From the NCBI GenBank assembly GCA_963511305.1, contig CAUPIJ010000004.1:49858-113857 (forward strand): a stretch of 64,000 nt of DNA, in the 5' to 3' direction. Both the position numbers and the translations under genes were made by a program. Position 1 is the first letter of the stretch. Every line of letters begins with the position of its first letter. The notes beneath the pieces were generated by a model. The model did not search any database. It had not been told where the DNA came from and saw only the letters and a list, made by a program, of their open reading frames with translations. The DNA is from Propionimicrobium sp963511305 (GTDB taxonomy: Bacteria; Actinomycetota; Actinomycetes; Propionibacteriales; Propionibacteriaceae). Shown here one piece after another: positions 27,146 through 34,568 of this stretch.

Positions 27146-28129
27146 ATGGGGCAGATGAATAAGTCAAAAATTTTCAGTGACAAAAGACGGAAACGCTCAT
27201 CAGACAGCTTCCGCCTGCCCCGGTGGCTGCGCACGGCGCCGATCGGTTTGCTCGTCATCGTCATGGCGCTACTGCTAGTCTTGGCCACTTTCTACGGTGC
27301 ATCGAGATCGGGCGATCAGCCAGACCCGAGGCCAACCGAGACCCCCTCGCAGATCTACGAGACCGAGCCCACCGCGAACCCGAACATGGTGCCTGCCCCC
27401 GATCAGCCGGAAATCCAGAAGGTCGTTGACCAACTGGAGGCCGAGGGGCTGGAGGTTGGCGTGGCCGTCACCAGCATCGCGACCACAGAGAACAGGCTGC
27501 AGGGCACCTGGACGGCCGGCAGCCTGCGCAGCGGAGCCGCCCTAGCCACCGCGGACATCCCCGTGGCGCTCGCAGTGCTAGTAGATCCCAAGCAGCCAGA
27601 AGACCGCGCGTACCTATTCGACAAGTCGCTGACGCAGGGCTCCCCCGCTGGCGACGACGCGCTCTGGGCTTTCCTCGGCACCCACGATCAGGCGGTTTCA
27701 AAGACGCTGAGGGTGCTGCACAGCTACGGCGACTGGGGAACCTCTATTCCCTCCGAGGAGGACGCGGTCTCGCAGCCCTACAAGCAGATCCTCTGGCCGC
27801 TAGAAAATCAGGCGGAGTTCATGGCCCACGTGCAGTGCGACTGGGTACACACAGTTCCCGTCATGGCTAGGCTCGACGAGCCGACAACTAAGCCGATTGG
27901 CCTGCAGATCGCGCCCAGGTCATTCGCTAAGAGCGGAGACGAGACCACGGCGGAATCTTTCAAGCTACGCCAGACCGGGCTGATCGACCTGCCCGACGGC
28001 ACCCCAGTGGCCGTCAGCATCATGATCGACAACCCGACGGGTGACAAGGAAGCCACGAAGATCTCCCTGACCCAGCTGGCCAGAGCGGTCTACGAGCACG
28101 CTTCGGGCTTTGCCAGGCCTAGCTGCTAG
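27146..28129 (+). CDS. Exported protein with a degenerate serine-hydrolase (beta-lactamase-like) fold
   Basis: 327 residues (or from the ATG at 27155): a basic N-terminus, one membrane segment at about 30-50, a Pro/Thr-rich linker, then a domain that begins LEVGVAVTSIATTENRLQGTWTAGSLRSGAALATADIPVALAVL. The layout recalls the class A beta-lactamase start, where SxxK begins the helix ending in PVALAVL; here the equivalent is ATADIPVAL, with no SxxK. If this reading is right the protein is catalytically dead and would be a binding protein in the envelope. The stop codon shares a CTAG with the convergent amine oxidase gene. Confidence 0.6.
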   Translation: MGQMNKSKIFSDKRRKRSSDSFRLPRWLRTAPIGLLVIVMALLLVLATFYGASRSGDQPDPRPTETPSQIYETEPTANPNMVPAPDQPEIQKVVDQLEAEGLEVGVAVTSIATTENRLQGTWTAGSLRSGAALATADIPVALAVLVDPKQPEDRAYLFDKSLTQGSPAGDDALWAFLGTHDQAVSKTLRVLHSYGDWGTSIPSEEDAVSQPYKQILWPLENQAEFMAHVQCDWVHTVPVMARLDEPTTKPIGLQIAPRSFAKSGDETTAESFKLRQTGLIDLPDGTPVAVSIMIDNPTGDKEATKISLTQLARAVYEHASGFARPSC

Positions 28130-29475
28130 CCGAGGATCTCGAGCAGCTTAGCTGCCGTCTCGTCGGCGGAGCGCACGGCGCCCTCCATGTAGCCGTTAAG
28201 CCTCTCGGCGTATTCGCAGCCCGCGAAGTGGATCGGGCCAACCGGCTCGGCGAGCTGAACGCCGTCCGCGGTCCAGATGCCAGGCGAGAAGTGCGCACCG
28301 TGACAGCCCTCGCTGTACTTCTCCTTGCCCCATCGTAGGTCGATGTAGTCGTGCTGCTGCCTGGCCTCCTCGCCAAGCAGGTCGGCGATGGCCTTGGTGA
28401 ACATCCGGTCGCGAAGCGTCACCGACCTATTGCAGAGCGTGTCGGCCTCAGAGCCAGTGAAAAAGCCCATGATCACGCCAGGCCCGTTCGGATTGTCGGA
28501 GGTGTCGAAAGTCACCCGGACTGCCCCGCTGTCCGAGCACGCCATTCCTGACAATCCCTTGTTACGCCACCAGCACTTGTCGTAGATGACGTGGGCCTTG
28601 ATGACGTTACCGGGCAGCGTGTTCTTGACGACCTCGTCGCGCCAGGCGGGCAGCCGCGGCGAGTACTCGAGCCGCTGGGCGAGCCACGGCGGCAACGTGT
28701 TGAGGAGCAGCTTGGCCGAGAACTGACGGCCGTCGGCGAGGTGACAGGTGACCTGCTCGTTGCTCCACTCGACCTTGACGACCTCGGCGTTCAGCAGCAG
28801 CTCGTCTGCACTGAATTCCTCGGCTAGCTTGTCCGTGACCTGCTGCATGCCGCCGCGCACCCGAACCTGTCGAATGCCGCCGTTGATAGCGAAGATCGAC
28901 TCCATGTCGATACTCTCGGGGCCGTAGCCGAGCGCCTCCCGCAGATTGGGATCCTCGATTTTCTCGCTCATCGCGAGCTGAACCAACGACAAAAACTCTT
29001 TCTTCGCGCCGGGAGTGCGCAGGTTCGTCTGCGTCCAGCGCTTCAGGCTCTGATCGAGCCACCTGTGGTTGGACTTCGCCCAGGCCTCATCGTTGGCCAG
29101 AAGGTCGGCCAGCCTGCTGAACCGAACCAGGCCTCGGCCCAGATCGGAAATCTCGAACGGCGAGAGGCTCTTGCTTCGGCTCAGGTCTTTGGTGGAGATG
29201 AATTTCTCGCCCCCGGCCTTAATGACGGAGTTATCGGTTTCCGCGGAAATCTCTTCAAGCCCGAATTCGGCAACCAGGTCTTCCATCATCTGGAAGCCGC
29301 CGGCAAGCCACTGTCCGCCATGTTCGATGACATGGCCCCTGACGATCTCGGTCTGAATCCTGCCGCCCGTGCGATCGCGAGCCTCCAGGATCAGGACGCT
29401 GTGACCAGCAGACTTCAGCTTGCGGGCAGCATAAAGCCCGGCGATGCCTGCTCCGATAACTATGAAATCAACCAC
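28126..29475 (-). CDS. Flavin monoamine oxidase family protein
   Basis: 449 residues. The N-terminus has the FAD dinucleotide fold and motif VIGAGIAGLYAARKL followed by LEARDRTGGRIQT. The C-terminus carries the second FAD segment HFAGCEYAERLNGYMEGAVRSADETA. It oxidises amines (possibly polyamine or aromatic monoamine) to aldehydes with H2O2. Substrate unassigned. Phytoene-desaturase-like enzymes share this fold, but the GRIQTE and C-terminal GYMEGAVRSA motif favour amine oxidases. Confidence 0.85.
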   Translation of the reverse strand: MVDFIVIGAGIAGLYAARKLKSAGHSVLILEARDRTGGRIQTEIVRGHVIEHGGQWLAGGFQMMEDLVAEFGLEEISAETDNSVIKAGGEKFISTKDLSRSKSLSPFEISDLGRGLVRFSRLADLLANDEAWAKSNHRWLDQSLKRWTQTNLRTPGAKKEFLSLVQLAMSEKIEDPNLREALGYGPESIDMESIFAINGGIRQVRVRGGMQQVTDKLAEEFSADELLLNAEVVKVEWSNEQVTCHLADGRQFSAKLLLNTLPPWLAQRLEYSPRLPAWRDEVVKNTLPGNVIKAHVIYDKCWWRNKGLSGMACSDSGAVRVTFDTSDNPNGPGVIMGFFTGSEADTLCNRSVTLRDRMFTKAIADLLGEEARQQHDYIDLRWGKEKYSEGCHGAHFSPGIWTADGVQLAEPVGPIHFAGCEYAERLNGYMEGAVRSADETAAKLLEILG

Positions 29476-29537
29476 CCGGCATATATTACAGAACGCTATT
29501 TGGTGTCCCGCGTTCAGGGGTCAAAATAAGACGGTTC

Positions 29538-31139
29538 CTACTTGACGGGGCAGGTAAGGTTCGCCTCAGGAACCTGGCCGTCGGCGAAATATCGCCTGAC
29601 GATTTCGTCTGCGCAACTGCCTTTACCGTAGACGCCGTGGCCAGCAGCCTGCCTGGTGACCAGGCGGGACTTCGAGAAGACCTGACTAGCCAAGACGGAT
29701 TGTTCGTAGGGAGTGGCCGAGTCGTTCGTGTTGCCCAGAATCAGGATTGGCTCTGACGTTTCGCCCTCGAACGCGATTTTCGGCCTGGGCTCGCTCCCCC
29801 AGAGCGGGCAAACAGTTTCAGGGCCCAGCAGGTGGCCGAGCAGCGGGGCCTGCTCGGTCTGGGCGCGCCAGCTAGCCATGGCTGCCTCCAGGCCCTCGTC
29901 CGGGGTGTCGATGCAGCCTATCGAGGTGGCGGCCGCGATCAGCGAGCTATAGCGCCCGTCCTTGCGCCCGATCATGGCGTCAGACGCCGCCATCAGCAGG
30001 TCTGGATTACCGTCTAGGGCGGCCTCGAATGCTTTGGCGGCAGGCTTGTAGAAATCATCTTCGCCGTAGAAAAACAGCAGCAGGCCAGAAACCGCTTGGG
30101 TTTGACTAAGCACGCGTCCGCTAGCCGAGGTCAGCGGGCTGGCGTCTAAGCTTTCGACGAAGTCGATGATCTTTGCCGTTACCGTGCTCTCGTCGTCGCC
30201 CAGGGAACAGGAGCCGCGCTTAGCGCACCACTTGGCGAACTCTCTGAGGTTCCGCTCGAAGCCCTGGGCCTGCGGAATGTGCTCCTCGGGGCCGAAGTTG
30301 ACCGCGGAATCCAGCACCATCCTGCCCAGGTGCTCCGGGAAAAGCTCCGCGTAGGTAGCGCCAAGCAGCGTGCCGTAGCTGACCCCGAAGAAGTTTATTT
30401 TTTCGACACCGAGGAGCCTTCTGGCCAGGTCGTAGTCGTATGCGGTGTCGATGGTGCTGATGTGGTCTAACAGCTCGCCGGTATTCTGCCTGCAGTCGCG
30501 GGCGAAGCGTTTCTCGGCCTCGACCAGCTGGTCGATTTCGGCCTGATCGTCCGGCGAGACATCAACGCTGAAATAGCTGTCCAGCGCCTCGCTGGAACCG
30601 CAGTCAACAGGCGTGGATTCGCCGGAGCCGCGCGGATCAATCCCGATGACGTCGTAGTCGAGATCATCGAACTTCTCTACGTAGGCCTGCGCGCTGCCGC
30701 CGGGCCCACCAGGGTTAACGAACAGCACGCCCTTAGCGTCTGCAGCGCTGCTTTTCCGCATGGCGATGGTGACGGCCAACCCATCGGGATTCTCCCAGTC
30801 GAGCGGAGCCAAAAATTTGGTGCACACGTAGTCGCCGCAGGGCTGCCAGTCGAGTTGCTGAGAGTAGTAGCGCTCGTAACCCTGGCCGACCGGCGGGTCG
30901 ACGACGCCGTTGGCGCGGGCTGCAGATTTCTCAGCCGTCAGACGGTCTGGGCTGTCGCCGATCTGCCAGGCGTACTTCGGCCAGGGCATCTTTCGCCCAT
31001 CGGCGTCCAGCACAACCTTCTCGGCGCTAAAACTGAGCGATGGTTCTGGGCTCACCGGGGGATTTTCTGGCTGAGATGAGCCGGCAGCGCAACCGCTGAG
31101 CAGAAGCGCGGCAAGAACCAGTGCGGGCGCGGCGCGCAT
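29538..31139 (-). CDS. Lipoprotein alpha/beta hydrolase (tripeptidyl-aminopeptidase/SlpD-like)
   Basis: 533 residues. A lipoprotein signal (ALLLSGC, lipobox Cys near residue 17) is followed by an alpha/beta hydrolase: VNPGGPGGSAQAYVEKFDDLDYDVIGIDPRGSG, nucleophile elbow GVSYGTLLG, and TAP-like C-terminal domain with LGNTNDSATPYEQ and AAGHGVYGKGSCADEIVRRYFADG containing the Asp and His. Family members cleave tripeptides or short esters at the cell surface. The start directly abuts the stop of the RicT gene (TAGATG), so they form a transcription unit. Confidence 0.88.
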   Translation of the reverse strand: MRAAPALVLAALLLSGCAAGSSQPENPPVSPEPSLSFSAEKVVLDADGRKMPWPKYAWQIGDSPDRLTAEKSAARANGVVDPPVGQGYERYYSQQLDWQPCGDYVCTKFLAPLDWENPDGLAVTIAMRKSSAADAKGVLFVNPGGPGGSAQAYVEKFDDLDYDVIGIDPRGSGESTPVDCGSSEALDSYFSVDVSPDDQAEIDQLVEAEKRFARDCRQNTGELLDHISTIDTAYDYDLARRLLGVEKINFFGVSYGTLLGATYAELFPEHLGRMVLDSAVNFGPEEHIPQAQGFERNLREFAKWCAKRGSCSLGDDESTVTAKIIDFVESLDASPLTSASGRVLSQTQAVSGLLLFFYGEDDFYKPAAKAFEAALDGNPDLLMAASDAMIGRKDGRYSSLIAAATSIGCIDTPDEGLEAAMASWRAQTEQAPLLGHLLGPETVCPLWGSEPRPKIAFEGETSEPILILGNTNDSATPYEQSVLASQVFSKSRLVTRQAAGHGVYGKGSCADEIVRRYFADGQVPEANLTCPVK

Positions 31140-31811
31140 CTAGCTCTTTAGCCCCGAAGCGACCGGGCAGCCCTCGGGATCGCATGCCTGGGACTCCTCG
31201 TATCGCAGGCAACACAGCAGCCGCCCGCACGCGCCCGTGGCAGGCATCGCAGAGGAGCGCGTGTCAAGGGTGCGCAGGCTGATCGGTTCCAAGGCGGGCA
31301 GGAAGGATACGCAGCAGAGCTGACGCCCGCAGCGTCCGATGCCGCCTAGCAGTTGAGCCGCGTCCCTGGAACCCACCTGTCGAAGATCGATTCGGGCGTT
31401 CAGGGCATAGGCAAGATCGGGAACCAGCGCGCGGAAATCGACCCGATGCGGGGCGGTGTAGTAGATCGCGTACATTCTGTCGTATTCATCGGAACGATCC
31501 AGCAGATCCACCCCGACCACCTTCATCGGCAGCCCGTGGCGCTCAATCAGGTCGACGGCGGTAGCGCGGGCGGCCTCGCGGTCCTTGCGATTGCGTTCGT
31601 CGCGCGCCAAGGCCTCCTCGTCGGCGTGCCCCTGGCATTCGGGGATGCCGTCGGCCTGGGACTGTCCTTTCCAGACCACGGTCGCCACCTCGGGGCCGCC
31701 AGAAGTCGGGTACAGTACGCGATCACCAATCTGGTAGCTCTCAGATTCGGGCACCCTCAGGTAGTGGAGCTCGCCGTATCGCTCGAATTCCACGCCCAAG
31801 ATGAAAGCCAT
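31140..31811 (-). CDS. ricT: PSP1-domain protein, RicT (YaaT) type
   Basis: 223 residues. The N-terminal PSP1 beta-barrel (ILGVEFERYGELHYLRV) and C-terminal domain with two cysteine clusters, GRCGRQLCCVSF and TGACGRLLCCLRYE, characterise the RicT/YaaT family; these cysteines bind Fe-S in Bacillus, where Ric proteins promote mRNA maturation through RNase Y. In actinobacteria the gene sits beside holB-tmk, as it does here (32.7 kb). Its exact role there is not established. Confidence 0.85.
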   Translation of the reverse strand: MAFILGVEFERYGELHYLRVPESESYQIGDRVLYPTSGGPEVATVVWKGQSQADGIPECQGHADEEALARDERNRKDREAARATAVDLIERHGLPMKVVGVDLLDRSDEYDRMYAIYYTAPHRVDFRALVPDLAYALNARIDLRQVGSRDAAQLLGGIGRCGRQLCCVSFLPALEPISLRTLDTRSSAMPATGACGRLLCCLRYEESQACDPEGCPVASGLKS

Positions 31812-31901
31812 GCACCAAGACTATCGCGTAGGCCTCGAACAGCCGGAGCGAAAAAATTTAGCCTCGCCTAATCCGTCGCCGAAAAATGGCAAAGAAAAGA
31901 T

Positions 31902-31925
31902 GCCGCCCGATAACTCGGACGGCAC
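31902..31925 (-). terminator. Terminator after the DoxX gene
   Basis: Leftward stem of nine pairs (one G-U) with a 4-base loop, arms 31902-31910 and 31915-31923, followed by ATCTTTTCTTT. It separates DoxX from ricT. Confidence 0.8.
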
Positions 31926-31934
31926 CGTTGAAAA

Positions 31935-32627
31935 CTATTGCTGCTGTTCGGCTAGCTTGCGCTTGGCGCGCGATCTACGATAGGCCGCGTCAACCGACCA
32001 GCCGCCGGCACCCAGCGTCACCAGCAGGAACGCGCAGACGGTCAGCAGCAGATCACGATCACCGTAGAAGCCGCTGTGCCCCTCAAGGATCGGGTTGAAC
32101 GGGCCAAAGCGGAAGAAGGCCAGCACCGCAACACCAGCGACGGTGATCAGCAGGCCGAAAAGGCGGGTGCCCCAGCCGATGATCAGCAGGACGCAAGTCA
32201 GCAGCATGCCGATGCCCGCTGCCAGGGCGAGCCAGCCGGCGACGTTAGCGGGCACTCCTGCGCCGATCAGGCCTTCGGTGTAACCGCCCTGATCGACGAG
32301 CACCTGCCAGCCCAGAACGGCCAGCAGCGCCGCCATCGCGAGGCGGAGTAGGAGCAGGCCAAGTGAACCGAGGAATTTGTCGGTTACCTTCTTCTGAACC
32401 TTCTCCACGATGACCACCTCTGGCTCCTGATCCTGGTGAACGGTGCCGAGCAGTTTGTCGCGATCGGCGATCTCCTGGACGAGCTGCTCATTGGTGGCCG
32501 CTGCGGCAGGATTCTGCGCAGCCACCGGCTCGGGGCTGCCGGCTTCAGACTTATCCTGGAGCTGTTCCGGATCCCTCGGCTTAGCCGGGCTTGCCCCGGA
32601 CAGCCCATTATTTAGATTCTCGCTCAC
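31935..32627 (-). CDS. DoxX family membrane protein
   Basis: 230 residues: a long hydrophilic N-terminus (about 1-80, Pro/Glu/Ala-rich) followed by four membrane helices in DoxX style (LGLLLLRLAMAALLAVLGW, AGWLALAAGIGMLLTCVLL, LFGLLITVAGVAVLAFF, LLLTVCAFLLVTLGAG). DoxX proteins sit in membrane oxidoreductase assemblies. Here the extended cytosolic N-terminus is longer than usual. The start is GTG at 32627 with AGGAG 6 bases before. The promoter region holds the second copy of the 20-bp motif. Confidence 0.82.
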   Translation of the reverse strand: MSENLNNGLSGASPAKPRDPEQLQDKSEAGSPEPVAAQNPAAAATNEQLVQEIADRDKLLGTVHQDQEPEVVIVEKVQKKVTDKFLGSLGLLLLRLAMAALLAVLGWQVLVDQGGYTEGLIGAGVPANVAGWLALAAGIGMLLTCVLLIIGWGTRLFGLLITVAGVAVLAFFRFGPFNPILEGHSGFYGDRDLLLTVCAFLLVTLGAGGWSVDAAYRRSRAKRKLAEQQQ

Positions 32628-32648
32628 GGTTGCTCCTAGTAAGTTCGT

Positions 32649-32668
32649 TTAATCACAATGATGTCATT
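32649..32668 (-). promoter_or_regulatory. Shared 20-bp promoter motif, copy 2 (before DoxX gene)
   Basis: Read leftwards: AATGACATCATTGTGATTAA; 19 of 20 positions equal 11716-11735. The distance to the start codon is 21 bases here and 19 in the first copy, so position as well as sequence is kept. Confidence 0.6.
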
Positions 32669-32723
32669 ATCTTCAACAAGAAGTCTAACCCCTCGAAATA
32701 AATATTCGGGAATAAAACTTCGA

Positions 32724-33914
32724 TCAGCCCTCATAAAGTCTGAGAAGTAGCGACTCGAAGGCGAGATTCGGAGCCACGTTGAAGTCCAGCGCCTGCCTGG
32801 TCTCGATGATCGCGGACATAGCACTGACCGTCGAAGCCGCCGTCGAGGACTGCGCTGCGGATCTGATCTGGTCTGTCATCGTGGTGTTGATTAGACCCTC
32901 TTCGGGGTTGTCGATGTCGACGGCCCCGATTTGAACGGCCAAGACATCGCGATACCAGGTGGACAGTTCGGTCAGCACCCTATCGAGCGAATCGCGCTGA
33001 AAGCGCTTGGCCCTCATCTTCTGCTGTTTCTCGAGCTCCTTCAAAGCCGCCTGCGCGTTCTTCGGCCTGGTGCCCTTGGTGCCAAAGCCGAGGGCGTGCC
33101 GAAGCTCGGTGGTCTCTTGCTCATCGAGCTTCGCGGTGGTCTCGCTGGCGTCCTTGGCGGCCTCGGCAACCAGGCTGTCGGCGATCTGGATGCAGTCGGA
33201 GATCCCGCGCAGCTGGCTGGGTATTTGCAGCCAGCGGTTGCGCAGCTCGCGCGACTTCTGGTCGCGGGCCAGCCCCCTTGCCCGACCGATGTGTCCCTGG
33301 GCGGCTCGGGCCGCGTGTCCGGCGGTCTCGGGGTCGACGCCGTCGCGGTTGACAAGCAGCTGCGTAACGTCCTCGTTGGTCGGGGTACGCAGATGAACCT
33401 GACGACACCGCGACCTGATGGTGACGATGACGTCGTCCGGGGTCGGCGCGCAGAGCATCCAGACCGTGCGCGGCGGTGGCTCTTCCAGAGACTTCAGCAG
33501 GGCGTCTGCACCACGATCGGTGACACGGTCGGCGTCCTCGATGATGATGATCTGAAACGCGCCGAGCGTCGGGGACATTCCGGAGCGCAGCGCGATGTCC
33601 CTGACCTGTTCGACGCCGATGGATAGCTGCTGGGTGTTGAGCACGGTGACGTCCGGGTGGGAGCCGTTTGCCACGGTACGACAGGAATGACACTGGCCGC
33701 AGCCGCCGTTCTCACAGAGCAGAGCCGCGGCGAATGCCCTGGCGGCATTGGATCGGCCGGAACCCGGCGGGCCGGTGATCAGCCAGGAATGCGTCATCGC
33801 CTGCCGGTTCGCTCCCCTACCGTGGGCGGCCTCGACGGCCTCGGAAAGTAGCTTTACCGTCGGCTCCTGGCTGACGAGCTCGCCCCAGACGCTCATATCG
33901 TCTCTGACGCTCAT
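32724..33914 (-). CDS. holB: DNA polymerase III subunit delta prime
   Basis: 396 residues. The AAA+ clamp-loader features: GPPGSGRS P-loop at 48-55, where the Walker lysine is Arg54 and so likely non-hydrolysing as in other delta-prime subunits, a four-cysteine zinc site (C67, C72, C75, C78; CENGGCGQCHSC), and IIEDADRVTDRGADALLKSLEEPP with SRC sensor RSRCRQV. The start ATG overlaps the tmk stop (ATGA); the codons MSV recur at residues 1 and 7, so a second ATG at 33896 is possible. tmk-holB is a standard pair. Confidence 0.93.
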   Translation of the reverse strand: MSVRDDMSVWGELVSQEPTVKLLSEAVEAAHGRGANRQAMTHSWLITGPPGSGRSNAARAFAAALLCENGGCGQCHSCRTVANGSHPDVTVLNTQQLSIGVEQVRDIALRSGMSPTLGAFQIIIIEDADRVTDRGADALLKSLEEPPPRTVWMLCAPTPDDVIVTIRSRCRQVHLRTPTNEDVTQLLVNRDGVDPETAGHAARAAQGHIGRARGLARDQKSRELRNRWLQIPSQLRGISDCIQIADSLVAEAAKDASETTAKLDEQETTELRHALGFGTKGTRPKNAQAALKELEKQQKMRAKRFQRDSLDRVLTELSTWYRDVLAVQIGAVDIDNPEEGLINTTMTDQIRSAAQSSTAASTVSAMSAIIETRQALDFNVAPNLAFESLLLRLYEG

Positions 33915-34534
33915 ATCGTTTCCTCCAGGCCGAGCAACCCGGCGACCCGCTGGGCAACGCGATCGGAAATCTGCTGAATAGACTCACGGGCGTTGATGAC
34001 TAAGTAACGGCTTTCATCGCGGCCGGCCAACTCCAGGAAACCGGCACGAACCCGGGCGTGAAAATCGCTGCCGGCTAGTTCCAGGCGATCCTTCGTGGTC
34101 TTGGCCTCGACGGCCTGGCTAGGGTCGACATCTAGCAGCACGGTCAGGTCGGGATGCATTCCGCTGGTCGCCCAATCGGCCAGGCGCTCGAGATCGCTGG
34201 TGTCTATGCCCCTGCCGAAGCCCTGATAGGCGAGCATCGAATCGACGTAGCGATCGCAGACCACCACTTTGCCTTCGGCCAGCGCCGGGCGCACCACCTC
34301 GGCTAGGTGTTGGGCCTTGTCGGCCGCGTAAAGCAGGGCCTCGCTGCGAAAGTCCAACTCGGTGGACGGGTCGAGCAGCAGCTGGCGGATGGCTTGCCCC
34401 GCCTTTGAGCCGCCGGGTTGCATGGTGACGATGTGCTCGACGCCGGCTGCGGCTAGGCGATCTGCGAGCTGGACAACCTGGGTGGATTTGCCCGCGCCGT
34501 CGCCGCCTTCGAAGACGATAAACAAGCCTTTCAT
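33911..34534 (-). CDS. tmk: Thymidylate kinase
   Basis: 207 residues. Walker A is EGGDGAGKST (9-18), the DR motif CDRYVDSMLAYQG is in the middle, and the LID region has the DRLELAGSDFHARVRAGF type. It phosphorylates dTMP to dTDP. It sits between topA and holB and is translationally coupled to holB. Confidence 0.95.
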   Translation of the reverse strand: MKGLFIVFEGGDGAGKSTQVVQLADRLAAAGVEHIVTMQPGGSKAGQAIRQLLLDPSTELDFRSEALLYAADKAQHLAEVVRPALAEGKVVVCDRYVDSMLAYQGFGRGIDTSDLERLADWATSGMHPDLTVLLDVDPSQAVEAKTTKDRLELAGSDFHARVRAGFLELAGRDESRYLVINARESIQQISDRVAQRVAGLLGLEETI

Positions 34535-34568
34535 TGCACCTCCCGTCTCTCCGACCTGCCGTAAATCG

